Assembly: GCA_023392595.1 (NCBI GenBank)
Contig: JAEVYU010000045.1
Span: forward strand, 1 to 32,771
Source: Bacillota bacterium
Lineage (GTDB): Bacteria; Bacillota; UBA4882; UBA8346
DNA: 32,771 bases
Direction: 5' to 3'
Position 1 is the stretch's first letter. The number at the start of each line of letters is the position of its first letter. Below are positions 7,447 to 14,946 of this stretch, in pieces. The notes under the pieces are model-generated. The model had not been told where the DNA came from, did not search any database, and saw nothing but the letters and a program-made list of their open reading frames with translations. Made by a program: the position numbers and the translations under genes.

Positions 7447-8073
7447 TTGATATTGACCCAAGCATTGATTGATGAAACGATTGATAAATTAATGATCGAA
7501 GCTTTAAGCCCTGCGTTAGCCCGGCTAGGGTTTAAATCTTTTAAGAGAAAATTTCAGAAAACCGTTGGGCAATTTAAGCTTGAACTAAATATCCAATTGC
7601 GGAAAATCAGCGGTCAAAACGCGGGCTACGTTTCAGTTTACCCGGGCATTATCTATGACGAACTAAATAATTTAGTGGCAGAGCTGGAGGGAGTGAAACC
7701 TAGAAAAGGATGGCCAATTGCCGGCGGAAATATTGGAAATCTACAACCCGAAGGTGAATTCATTGAGTGGCCGGTAACGGATACAACAGATGTTATCGCT
7801 TTGGGCGAACTTATTTGCGGTTATATTCATGATTATGGAGTGCCGTTTTGGGAAGACTTCTCATCAATTTCCGGACTTATTGCGGGGTATGAAAGAGAGG
7901 ATCCCCGGGTGACCCTGATCGGTAATTATTATTATAAGTTGCAGATGGCTGCCGCATATTGCATTTTGGGAAACAAAGAGAAAGCAAAAAGGGTGTTGGA
8001 ACAATGGGATAGGGGCAGACCGCAACAAAAAGTATTGGAATCGGCGCTTCAAAAGATTTCAATGATGGACTAA
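7447..8073 (+). CDS. DUF4304-like cassette protein
   Basis: A 208-residue soluble protein. The opening helix LIDETIDKLMIEALSPALAR, followed by LGFKSFKRKFQKTVGQFKLE and LNIQLRKISGQNAGYVSVYP, resembles the DUF4304 pattern (final helix, GFK-kgxxF, then a strand of the bound core). The C-terminal half is helical (LQMAAAYCILGNKEKAKRVL). The start is one of TTG 7447, 7453 or 7468; 7447 was chosen because AAGATAGG lies about 7 bases upstream. No membrane segments. Likely an immunity protein by context. The DUF4304 label is a resemblance only. Confidence 0.6.
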   Translation: MILTQALIDETIDKLMIEALSPALARLGFKSFKRKFQKTVGQFKLELNIQLRKISGQNAGYVSVYPGIIYDELNNLVAELEGVKPRKGWPIAGGNIGNLQPEGEFIEWPVTDTTDVIALGELICGYIHDYGVPFWEDFSSISGLIAGYEREDPRVTLIGNYYYKLQMAAAYCILGNKEKAKRVLEQWDRGRPQQKVLESALQKISMMD

Positions 8074-8094
8074 AGATGGGAGGGCTTACTTAAG

Positions 8095-8520
8095 ATGGTT
8101 TTTGAATCTCAAAACGGCCGGAGGATTGTAGGCCCGGAAAGACAGCAGGTATTAGAGACGATAGCCAAACTTGACGGAGTAGGAAATTCCTATGCATCAT
8201 TAGAGGACGATCAAGGAAATTATATTCAAGTTGGCGGTGGCCCGCTGGAATTTACCGTAGAAGTTCGGACAACCGTTCAAGATGGAACGTTTACCCATTG
8301 GACAGCGGGCTTATTGAATTCAAAGAGTGACGGGGAGAAAAGGATCATTATTTCAGGGTCGGTGGTTCGAGTCAAATCAGATCAAGTAATCGATATTAAC
8401 ACTGTGAAGCGGTTGTTTGAGGCTTTTATTGACGGGGATAAACTGCCGGATATTGTACGTTGGCATGATATGACGGAAATGTTTTATGACTCAGGTTCGA
8501 GAGACTGTCATAGGGGGTAG
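8095..8520 (+). CDS. Imm1-like immunity protein
   Basis: A 141-residue protein beginning at ATG 8095 after GGGAGGG. Core features are SYASLEDDQGNYIQVGGGPL, TVEVRTTVQDGTFTHWTAG, and VIDINTVKRLFEAFIDGDKL followed by PDIVRWHDMTEMF, an arrangement of a beta core and an end helix close to Imm1-type proteins. The last residues (DSGSRDCHRG) look foreign, suggesting that the original end was replaced at about 8505. Its 3' part recurs as decayed tails at 11961-12017 and 12572-12678, each directly in front of a different gene. Confidence 0.6.
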   Translation: MVFESQNGRRIVGPERQQVLETIAKLDGVGNSYASLEDDQGNYIQVGGGPLEFTVEVRTTVQDGTFTHWTAGLLNSKSDGEKRIIISGSVVRVKSDQVIDINTVKRLFEAFIDGDKLPDIVRWHDMTEMFYDSGSRDCHRG

Positions 8521-8692
8521 AGATGGCGTCCCTATGTTATTTGGAAGTTATCACGAGTTACATGCAAATAGCGATTGGGCGTGTGAAGAAGATTTTGTTC
8601 CTACTCAGAGGGATTGCCCAAATTTTGAAGTGGTAGAAGATATAAAATGGGAAGATTTTTTAAATGTTATTATTGAAATCTACAAGAACTAA
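8486..8692 (+). CDS. Unrecognised C-terminal fragment
   Basis: The frame from ATG 8486 overlaps the end of the Imm1-like gene and reads PMLFGSYHELHANSDWACEE, DFVPTQRDCPNFEVVEDIKW and EDFLNVIIEIYKN. The composition and predicted helix at the end look like a real protein C-terminus, but the first ~11 codons share DNA with the upstream gene in another frame and no ribosome binding site is present. I read it as the 3' end of a lost gene fused at about 8510. The family is not recognised. Confidence 0.4.
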   Translation: MTQVRETVIGGRDGVPMLFGSYHELHANSDWACEEDFVPTQRDCPNFEVVEDIKWEDFLNVIIEIYKN

Positions 8693-9101
8693 TTGTGGAA
8701 TTAAAAGATTTAAAGATTATAAATGCCTACCATATTACTACAGGGTTTTGCGATGGAGATTTGATTGTTATAAAATAAGCGAAAATGGACTAGCACTTAT
8801 TATATTTTGTATTTATATTGCTGAAATAATGTAATCTTCATGGAAAACTTTAGGCGCGGTTCAATGGTCAATGCCATAATTTCTTTGTAGAGTGACAAGT
8901 GGGAATCAAATTATGAAATACTTTTGAGGCGCAGAGAAGATTATAAAGCTTTTATCGGCCAATTCAACGATAATTCCAACGGGATGTGGAAATAGGGGTG
9001 AAATAAATCACCCCTTAGCTAGAACAAATGTCGTAGGACTCCAAGAAAAAGATAGCGAATAATCATTTATATATTGCTATAAATGGAAAGGATCTCTCGG
9101 C
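8693..9101 (+). other. Gene-free stretch before the ion-channel gene
   Basis: About 410 bases without a convincing gene. A short open frame from GTG 8695 (27 codons) may be debris. The right half holds the first copy of the hairpin repeat (8991-9057). It is AT-rich and should contain the promoter of the channel gene, but no clear -35/-10 pair stands out. Confidence 0.5.
8991..9057 (+). repeat. Hairpin-bearing direct repeat, copy 1
   Basis: GGGGTGA (8995-9001) pairs perfectly with TCACCCC (9008-9014) across a 6-base loop. It is followed after a variable spacer by GTAGGACTCC, GAAAAA and TAGCGAA. The same series in the same order occurs at 11898-11956. Copy 1 lies about 45 bases before the ion-channel start, copy 2 beyond the far end of the channel/beta-barrel module. 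There is no T-run, so it is not an ordinary terminator. Confidence 0.7.
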
Positions 9102-11021
9102 ATGTTACGGAAAAAAACACTTAAAAATCGTTTGAATTACTGGTTTGATAATATTTTATCCAAAGGTTCAGTGGCTTTGATCGGTTGGTTGGCAGTATTG
9201 TCTTTAATTCTGATTTCAGGCGTTTCCCTGGCGCTAAATCTTACCCGGTCTGCGCTGGATCAAGATGGGAAACCGTTGAACTTTCTGCAAGTCATGTGGA
9301 TGAGTCTGATGCGGGCGATGGACTCAGGAACCATTGCCGGGGATACGGGCGGACTTCTCTTTATGGCCTTGATGTTGGTGGTGACTTTAGGCGGTATTTT
9401 TATCGTCAGCACCTTGATTGGTATTTTAAATACTGGTATTGAGCAAAAATTGGAAAATCTCCGGAAGGGAAAATCCTTCGTGGTTGAGCGCGGGCATACC
9501 GTCATTCTCGGCTGGTCATCCCATGTGACCGCCATTATCTCGGAGTTGGTCGTGGCCAATAGCAATAAACGTCATTCTTGTGTCGTTATTCTGGCGGATC
9601 GGGATAAGGTGGAGATGGAGGAAGAGATCCGCTCCAAGCTAGGTTCTACCGGAAAGACCAGAATTGTCTGCCGGAGTGGCAATCCAATGCGGTTGAATGA
9701 TTTGGAAATGGTTAATCCCAACGACGCTAAAGTGATTCTGGTGTTGGCCCCGGAAGAGGGGGATCCCGATATTCAGGTGATCAAAACAATTCTGGCGATT
9801 ACAAACAATCCGGGCCGCCGGAAAGATCCTTATCACATTGTGGCCGAGGTTCGGGAGCCCAAGAATCTACAAGTCGCTAAAATGGTGGGCCGGGATGAGG
9901 TTGAACTTTTGTTGGCGGGAGATCTGATTGCCCGGATCGCGGTTCAAACCTGTTGCCAATCGGGCCTTTCCATTGTTTATACCGAGTTGTTGGATTTTGG
10001 CGGTGATGAGATTTACTTTAACCAGGAAAAGAAACTGATCGGCAAGACTTTCGGTCAAGCAATGATGGCATATGAAGATTCGACACTGATTGGGATACGG
10101 TTCAAGGATGGCCGGATTCAATTAAAACCTCCATTTGAAACTGCCATTCAAGCTGGGGACAAGATGATTGCCATTTCAGAGGATGATGATACCATTCGTC
10201 TTTCGGGACTGACCGATTATAAGATCAATGAAGCGGCTATCCAAACCGCTCAAAGGGAACAGCGCCCTCCGGAACGGACTTTGGTTTTGGGATGGAATGC
10301 CTGGGGTATGACGATCGTCAACGAGCTTGATAATTATATGCCGGCGGACTCGGAGGTAACTGTAGTCGCCAATCTGCCTGAGACTTGGGAGGAAGTTGCC
10401 AAAGCAATCAATAATCGCAACAGGGAGTGGAGGAATCAAAAGGTCAAGTTCTATCCGGGAGATACGGTCGACCGTCAAATCCTTGATGATTTAGATATTC
10501 CTACCTACCAGCATATCATCGTCCTTAGTTATTCCGGGATGTTGGATGAAGATTCCGCGGATGCTCAAACCCTGGTAACATTACTTCATTTAAGGGATAT
10601 TGCCGAGAAAACCAACTCCGTCTTTTCAATCACCAGCGAAATGTTGGATGTCAAAAACCGAGAATTGGCGGAGATCGCTCATGCGGATGATTTCATTGTC
10701 AGCGACCGGTTGATCAGCCTAATGATGTCGCAGGTGGCCGAGAATAAGGAACTAATGCCTGTCTTTGCCGATCTTTTCGATCCCGAGGGCGCCGAACTCT
10801 ATCTGAAACCGGCATTAAACTATGTGAAACCCGGCGTACCGGTAAATTTCTATACAGTGAGCGAAGCAGCTCGACGTCAGAATGAGATTGCCATCGGTTA
10901 CCGCCTGAACCATCAAGGGAAAGATGCGACCCTCGCCTATGGAGTTCGGGTGAACGTGAACAAGTCGGAGATGGTGACCTTTACTGAAAAGGATAAGGTG
11001 ATCGTATTAGCCGAGGAATAA
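9102..11021 (+). CDS. CASTOR/POLLUX-type ion channel with tandem RCK-like domains
   Basis: A 639-residue membrane protein. TM1 spans ~23-45 (SVALIGWLAVLSLILISGVS), a pore helix and filter-like loop ~63-82 (MWMSLMRAMDSGTIAGD), TM2 ~86-110. Cytosolic RCK-like Rossmann domains follow: the first from ~131 (GHTVILGWSSHVTAIISEL), the second from ~391 (RTLVLGWNAWGMTIVNELDN), each with C-terminal subdomains. This is the layout of bacterial relatives of plant CASTOR/POLLUX (DMI1) channels, gated cation channels of the nuclear envelope in plants. Start at ATG 9102 after AAAGGA. GC content is visibly higher than in the flanking immunity genes, so it is an island of core-like DNA. It forms a convergent pair with 11141-11647. 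Confidence 0.85.
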   Translation: MLRKKTLKNRLNYWFDNILSKGSVALIGWLAVLSLILISGVSLALNLTRSALDQDGKPLNFLQVMWMSLMRAMDSGTIAGDTGGLLFMALMLVVTLGGIFIVSTLIGILNTGIEQKLENLRKGKSFVVERGHTVILGWSSHVTAIISELVVANSNKRHSCVVILADRDKVEMEEEIRSKLGSTGKTRIVCRSGNPMRLNDLEMVNPNDAKVILVLAPEEGDPDIQVIKTILAITNNPGRRKDPYHIVAEVREPKNLQVAKMVGRDEVELLLAGDLIARIAVQTCCQSGLSIVYTELLDFGGDEIYFNQEKKLIGKTFGQAMMAYEDSTLIGIRFKDGRIQLKPPFETAIQAGDKMIAISEDDDTIRLSGLTDYKINEAAIQTAQREQRPPERTLVLGWNAWGMTIVNELDNYMPADSEVTVVANLPETWEEVAKAINNRNREWRNQKVKFYPGDTVDRQILDDLDIPTYQHIIVLSYSGMLDEDSADAQTLVTLLHLRDIAEKTNSVFSITSEMLDVKNRELAEIAHADDFIVSDRLISLMMSQVAENKELMPVFADLFDPEGAELYLKPALNYVKPGVPVNFYTVSEAARRQNEIAIGYRLNHQGKDATLAYGVRVNVNKSEMVTFTEKDKVIVLAEE

Positions 11022-11058
11022 GTTTTAGGTTTCTACAATAGCTTGAAGACCATTTATG

Positions 11059-11118
11059 CAAGAAAAGGGGCTTTGCTGATTAACTTTTCAAGTTCATTGC
11101 GCAACACCCCTTTTCTTG
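11059..11118. terminator. Long inverted repeat between convergent genes
   Basis: CAAGAAAAGGGG (11059-11070) and CCCCTTTTCTTG (11107-11118) form a perfect 12-bp stem enclosing 36 bases, in which TTGC and GCAA can also pair. It sits midway between the ends of the convergent channel and beta-barrel genes. The A-rich and T-rich arms suit a bidirectional terminator, though the loop is long. Confidence 0.6.
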
Positions 11119-11140
11119 ATACTCTACAGTAAAATGGGTA

Positions 11141-11647
11141 TTACCAACCAAAGCCCAGATCAAAAAAGGCTATGGTTCCATTGTCATCATCAAAAAAGTA
11201 TTTTTTGGCGCCCAAATCAAGAGCAAACCCCGAACCAAAGACTTTTTTATAGCCTAAGGAAACGCCATAACCATCATCATAAGAATTATTCTTGAATTTA
11301 AGCCCCAAAAAGCTGCCTGTCATTTTGAACCGGTTTGCATCTGCCCCGATATAAACCCCTTGTAACGAATCACTCAGCGGATAAAAGCTTAAGCCCAGCG
11401 AATAAATGGTAAACTTGTCATTGTCCCCGGAACTGAATATATTTGGAAGAAAACTATAATTGACCACCAAATCCAGTTGATTGACAAGACATCGTTCGTA
11501 TTCCACAGAAATAAAAGGCTTAACACCAAATGTGAGACAATTTTCCGGGTAATCCGATTCCGCCGCATCCATTGCATAAACAACGAAATCAACACCAAGT
11601 AATGCCACAATGGTCACTAAAACCACCATCAATACTTTTTTAATCAT
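11141..11647 (-). CDS. Secreted small beta-barrel protein, probable outer-membrane protein
   Basis: A 168-residue protein. Residues 1-25 are a signal peptide (MIKKVLMVVLVTIVALLGVD, cut near VVYAMDA). The mature part alternates short hydrophobic strands with turns (LTFGVKPFISVEYERCLV, QLDLVVNYSFLPNIF, YSLGLSFYPLSDSLQGVYIG, GVSLGYKKVFG) and ends in FFDLGFGW. A terminal aromatic residue after an alternating strand is the usual insertion signal of outer-membrane barrels, which suggests a diderm host. The start was moved to 11647 because GGAGGG lies just upstream; an upstream ATG at 11662 overlaps that site. Lone minus-strand gene in the window. Confidence 0.65.
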   Translation of the reverse strand: MIKKVLMVVLVTIVALLGVDFVVYAMDAAESDYPENCLTFGVKPFISVEYERCLVNQLDLVVNYSFLPNIFSSGDNDKFTIYSLGLSFYPLSDSLQGVYIGADANRFKMTGSFLGLKFKNNSYDDGYGVSLGYKKVFGSGFALDLGAKKYFFDDDNGTIAFFDLGFGW

Positions 11648-11725
11648 GAATGCCCTCCTCATTGCAATAGTTCTTTTATTCAGTAAATTACTTATTCAAT
11701 AATTATTTCGGCATGAATCTCTTAT

Positions 11726-11758
11726 CCCTTCTTATGCGAAGGGTGAACTTTATCACCC
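11726..11758 (-). promoter_or_regulatory. Two mutually exclusive hairpins in the leader of the barrel gene
   Basis: CCCTTC (11726-11731) can pair with GAAGGG (11738-11743), while GGGTGA (11741-11746) can pair with TCACCC (11753-11758). Both stems need bases 11741-11743, so only one can form at a time. They lie 80-110 bases upstream of the minus-strand start at 11647, where a leader RNA could run. No function is proven. Confidence 0.35.
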
Positions 11759-11767
11759 ATCCGGAAA

Positions 11768-11790
11768 ATTTTGTTTGTCCGAAACAAAAT
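11768..11790. promoter_or_regulatory. Perfect 9-bp inverted repeat, possible operator
   Basis: ATTTTGTTT (11768-11776) and AAACAAAAT (11782-11790) are perfect inverted arms around GTCCG. AT-rich dyads of this size are typical operator sites; this one lies in the presumed promoter region of the minus-strand barrel gene. No matching regulator is encoded nearby. Confidence 0.4.
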
Positions 11791-11897
11791 GAATCGTCTT
11801 GAAAAGATACATTATCGTAACGGATATAGCACCTCATCTGGGAGTATGGTATATTTTCATTTCAAGTCTTGGCCAATTTTGTGGGGCAGAATGTGAA

Positions 11898-11956
11898 AAT
11901 AGGGGTGAAATAAATCACCCCATGATGTTATAGGACTCCGTGAAAAATGTAGCGAA
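11898..11956 (+). repeat. Hairpin-bearing direct repeat, copy 2
   Basis: Second copy of the element at 8991-9057: GGGGTGA (11902-11908), six-base loop, TCACCCC (11915-11921), then ATAGGACTCC, GAAAAA and GTAGCGAA. It lacks about 8 bases of the spacer present in copy 1. Its right end runs directly into the decayed Imm1-like tail at 11961, so it marks the junction between the channel module and immunity block 2. Confidence 0.7.
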
Positions 11957-11960
11957 CATA

Positions 11961-12017
11961 TTATTGACGGGGATAAATTGCCTGATATTGTGGGTTGGAG
12001 ATATTACTGAAATGTTT
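11961..12017 (+). pseudogene. Decayed 3' tail of an Imm1-like gene
   Basis: Nucleotides match 8423-8482 of the Imm1-like gene (TTATTGACGGGGATAAA, TGATATTGT, GAAATGTTT) with small gaps, but no reading frame survives. It leads into the AAGGAGG ribosome binding site of the ankyrin gene at 12043. Confidence 0.7.
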
Positions 12018-12042
12018 GGATAGCTTCAAGGAGGCCGCTTGT

Positions 12043-12435
12043 ATGAAGACAGCAGAGAGTATTTGGTTTGATACACGTTATGAGAATTACGATCTGATAA
12101 GGGAACAACTAAAGAATAATGAAATTGCTCCCGACTGTATGAAAAAGGGAATGCCATTACTGTGTTTGATAGCCGAAACGATGGAAGTCGATATTGCCAA
12201 AAGTTTATTGGAAAGGGGAGCAAATGTTGATATAAGAGATTCATATGGAAATACTCCGGTAATGAAAGCCCTTGCCGAGTATGACCGGAATGATTTCGAA
12301 GATGACGCCATGGTGAAATTACTTTTTGAATACGGGGCAAGTAAAGATGCTGTCAATCAATATGGTGTGGGTGTTCAAAAAATGTTGGCAATGGTTCGGA
12401 AATATTCCGGTAAAACACTGTCTTGGCTTGAATAA
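12043..12435 (+). CDS. Ankyrin-repeat cassette protein
   Basis: A 130-residue protein from ATG 12043, ten bases after AAGGAGG. About three ankyrin units are visible: MPLLCLIAETMEVDIAKSLL, ERGANVDIRDSYGNTPVMKA, and the helix pair MVKLLFEYGASKDAVNQYGV, ending in RKYSGKTLSWLE. Cytoplasmic, acidic. An in-frame TTG/ATG at 11995 lies in the Imm1-like tail and was rejected. Its last 58 codons recur as a tail at 14943-15116 and a shorter scrap at 17132-17171. Probably an immunity or toxin-binding protein by context. Confidence 0.75.
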   Translation: MKTAESIWFDTRYENYDLIREQLKNNEIAPDCMKKGMPLLCLIAETMEVDIAKSLLERGANVDIRDSYGNTPVMKALAEYDRNDFEDDAMVKLLFEYGASKDAVNQYGVGVQKMLAMVRKYSGKTLSWLE

Positions 12436-12571
12436 CCATCATGAGTGATGCACCAGGATAAAAAAGATTGCGGAGCATGAAGGTTGTAGCAGTTTGATTA
12501 CAAAGGGGATTACTTTTTTTAGAAAGATGATAACCATACCTGTTTAGGTGATGCTTATAAAAAGCAAACTT

Positions 12572-12678
12572 GAGATCAGCTTAGGTAATCGATATCAGTA
12601 CTGTAAAGGGTTGTTTGAGGCTTTTATTGACGGGGATAAATTGATATAGCACGTTGGGATAATATGACTGAAATGTTT
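12572..12678 (+). pseudogene. Second decayed 3' tail of an Imm1-like gene
   Basis: Matches 8387-8482 of the Imm1-like gene (TAATCGATAT, GGTTGTTTGAGGCTTTTATT, GACGGGGATAAA, ATGACTGAAATGTTT), with frame-breaking differences such as a TAG created at 12646-12648. It directly precedes the GGGAGG site of the small gene at 12702, repeating the arrangement seen at 11961. Confidence 0.75.
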
Positions 12679-12701
12679 AGATTGCAAATTTGGGAGGATT
12701 G

Positions 12702-12875
12702 ATGGATGTTAGATATGGTGTTGAATGGGATATAATCACTGGAATGATGGAGTATGCATATAGTCCTTATGTGAAACCGGGTTTCCACACGGAACTGCTA
12801 AAACTATATGAAGCCGGTCATTTCCCATGCGGTTGGAAAGGAAAATGGCCAGACGGCAATCTGCTTATTTATTAG
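12702..12875 (+). CDS. Small cassette protein, 57 residues, possibly a truncated family member
   Basis: ATG 12702 has GGGAGG five bases upstream. The product runs MDVRYGVEWDIITGMMEYAY, SPYVKPGFHTELLKLYEAGH and ends FPCGWKGKWPDGNLLIY. The closing GHxPCGWxGxxPxGxLxxY pattern seems to be the usual C-terminus of a longer uncharacterised family, so the gene may be an N-terminally shortened member that acquired a start from the preceding tail. No name known. Confidence 0.5.
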   Translation: MDVRYGVEWDIITGMMEYAYSPYVKPGFHTELLKLYEAGHFPCGWKGKWPDGNLLIY

Positions 12876-13065
12876 AATTCACTCAAATTGAATGGTGGAC
12901 ATCGTACCAGGATTGATAGGAATTCGAGGAAGAAAGAGGATTCATGATGTTGTTTCTAGGAGCTGACTTGTGATAGACTGCGTCCACACAGCCAATCCTA
13001 ATTCGAAATGTCCCTAAAGGCATGGTGGCATAGGGAATATACGGAGGGTCTAGAGGAGGGAAAGC

Positions 13066-13695
13066 GTGATAATCGACGATTTTTGTATCCCACAGATATA
13101 CATTAATATTGATAAACTGGGTTGGACTAAAAATTGTAATGAGTATGTTTGGTTTAATGATATGGAATGGATTTCAATAGAAGAAATCCTTCATTGCAAA
13201 GAACATCCTGAAAAATATCTTATTAATTCACCATCGGTAATCCCTTTTGCGCAAACAGGAGGAGGCGACATTTGGGGTTGGTATATCGAAGACAGAAACA
13301 ATCCATTTGTTGTTTTATGTTATCATGATGAATCTACTGCATTAGTTTATGCACAAAATTTTGAATCAGCTTTGTTTAGACATATAATTGAATTTGTTTC
13401 AGAGGCCAATTTTTATTCTTCTCAAGGTGAAAGCTACCAAATGGGTATCGCAGAGGCCAAAACGAATATTGCGAATTGGAGGAATAAATTTGGTAATTAT
13501 TTCAAACCCGAATGGAATCTGGAAATAGAGCAAATCTTATCATTAGAATTAAAAAAGTGTGTCGATGATCGATGTAAGAAAAGCTATGAGTATGAGGCAT
13601 TTATAACGTATCAGGAGGCGGATGCGATAATTAAGAAATACTTATATTTTGACAAAATAGATAGTGAGGTTGTTTGGGATATAGAAAATATCTAA
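13066..13695 (+). CDS. SMI1/KNR4 (SUKH)-like immunity protein
   Basis: A 209-residue protein from GTG 13066 after GAGGAGGG. SUKH-like marks include VIPFAQTGGGDIWGWYIEDR followed by NPFVVLCYHDESTALVYAQN, then FESALFRHIIEFVSEANFYS, the amphipathic helix that closes the fold. The C-terminal extension (~115-209) is helical and polar and holds ITYQEADAIIKKYL. No membrane segment. The gene stands between a small orphan gene and an ankyrin gene, with about 175 bases of gene-free sequence after it. Confidence 0.65.
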   Translation: MIIDDFCIPQIYINIDKLGWTKNCNEYVWFNDMEWISIEEILHCKEHPEKYLINSPSVIPFAQTGGGDIWGWYIEDRNNPFVVLCYHDESTALVYAQNFESALFRHIIEFVSEANFYSSQGESYQMGIAEAKTNIANWRNKFGNYFKPEWNLEIEQILSLELKKCVDDRCKKSYEYEAFITYQEADAIIKKYLYFDKIDSEVVWDIENI

Positions 13696-13871
13696 ATAAA
13701 CTGTTACGTGATGGATGGTTGGTATTTTGCATAAATGATTATATTATGGAAAAAGAAATAATTATTGATGTTAGTGGTATGGTGATCATATTGTTTTCCG
13801 AATATGTTTGAGGAAGAGAACGGTGTAGTAATAAAAAGGAAGAATATAAGTATGACCAAGAGGCGGCTAGG

Positions 13872-14309
13872 ATGATATTGTGTAAAGTTCGGTCGAATAA
13901 ACATGAAGACCAATGGAGGAAATTATTCCATGGACCGCGGGAAGAACTGGGATACAAAATAGCTCATCATGATATTGAGAGCTTAAAAGAAGCAATAAAG
14001 GAAGGGTATGACCTAAATTATAGAGACGGCAAGGGAGATACTTATTTACATATCGCGGTAATGAATTACGATTTAGCAATCACCAAATTATTGGTTGAGA
14101 CGGGAGTGGAGATCAATTGCCGCAATAAATACGAAAACACCCCTCTAATCTCTGCCGTAAGTCGAAAGGATCCCCGGATGTATGAAATCGCCAAATACTT
14201 AATCACCCAAGGGGCGGATTTGGATTTGAAAGCCGGCAAATATACTGCCAGAGAACTGATTCATATGTTTGAAAAAGAGGAATTGATGGAATTTATCAAG
14301 GAAAAGTAA
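13872..14309 (+). CDS. Ankyrin-repeat cassette protein
   Basis: A 145-residue protein with about four ankyrin units: LGYKIAHHDIESLKEAIKEG, YDLNYRDGKGDTYLHIAVMN, LLVETGVEINCRNKYENTPL and YLITQGADLDLKAGKYTARE, ending in a helix HMFEKEELMEFIKEK. The start at ATG 13872 has only a poor ribosome binding site (GGCTAGG); the true start might be further inside, but no better candidate is evident before the repeats begin. It differs clearly from the ankyrin genes at 1781 and 12043. The next gene follows after 28 bases. Confidence 0.7.
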   Translation: MILCKVRSNKHEDQWRKLFHGPREELGYKIAHHDIESLKEAIKEGYDLNYRDGKGDTYLHIAVMNYDLAITKLLVETGVEINCRNKYENTPLISAVSRKDPRMYEIAKYLITQGADLDLKAGKYTARELIHMFEKEELMEFIKEK

Positions 14310-14337
14310 TGATGGAATTGAGAGGAGTGGATATGCC

Positions 14338-14946
14338 GTGTGGAACGAAGTACGAGAAATTGTCGCCAGTGATATCAATAACTTCCCGCAAGATTTGATG
14401 GAAAAGGCCGGGGAAGAAGATATACACGCTATTTATCAAATTGCCAGGCTGTATGAACAAGGATTAGAAGTTCCAATGGATGATACCAAGGCTTTTCATC
14501 TATTTGAACTCTGCGCAAGTGAGGGTATGCTGGATGCGCAGATTCGAGTAGCGGATAAGTTGTTCCGCGGTCAGGGAATAAGCAAGAATAGTGAAAAAGC
14601 CAAAGAAATATTGGCAGAAGCCATAAAAAACAATAAAGTAATGGCATGGATGTTAATGGGAGATATTTTGCAACTGGAACATAAAAGAGCGGAGGCCATT
14701 GCCTACTATTTGAATGCCGAAAAAATATTCCAAACAGATAACCAAAATGTCAGTGATTATACGATGGCTATTATGTATGGCAAAATGTCGGAACTATATC
14801 TCGATGAGAACAAAGAAATACATAACCCTTTAAGATCGGTTCAATATCTGGATAAAGCGCTAAAGCAAGATGTATTTTGCAACGCCAAAGCAATCGGTGA
14901 TTTATTTTATTATGGCAACGGCATTGAAAAGGATTTGAAGTACTGA
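14338..14946 (+). CDS. Sel1-like repeat protein, truncated at its 3' end
   Basis: A 202-residue protein from GTG 14338 after GAGAGGAG. Sel1-type repeats are clear: AIYQIARLYEQGLEVPMDDT with KAFHLFELCASEGMLDAQI, then VADKLFRGQGISKNSEKAKE, and a last one AKAIGDLFYYGNGIEKDLKY. The protein stops in the middle of a repeat, where another helix should follow. At that point the DNA becomes the ankyrin tail (14943-15116), whose first bases supply the TGA. The gene thus lost its own end by recombination. Sel1 proteins act as protein-interaction scaffolds; here an immunity role is inference. Confidence 0.75.
   Translation: MWNEVREIVASDINNFPQDLMEKAGEEDIHAIYQIARLYEQGLEVPMDDTKAFHLFELCASEGMLDAQIRVADKLFRGQGISKNSEKAKEILAEAIKNNKVMAWMLMGDILQLEHKRAEAIAYYLNAEKIFQTDNQNVSDYTMAIMYGKMSELYLDENKEIHNPLRSVQYLDKALKQDVFCNAKAIGDLFYYGNGIEKDLKY

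Larger units (their letters stand above)
11648..12042. other. Divergent intergenic region with several hairpins
   Basis: About 395 bases between the minus-strand barrel gene and the next plus-strand gene. It contains overlapping hairpins (11726-11758), a 9-bp stem (11768-11790), the second copy of the hairpin repeat (11898-11956) and an Imm1-like tail (11961-12017). No further gene is supported. Confidence 0.55.

Noticed and set aside
8900..9101. Known c-di-AMP (ydaO) riboswitch before the ion-channel gene
   Set aside because: None of the conserved ydaO core sequences is present; only a simple hairpin with downstream motifs is seen.
11389..11610. Alternative minus-strand frame inside the beta-barrel gene
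   Set aside because: The other frame has a signal peptide, ribosome binding site and beta-barrel pattern; this one has none.
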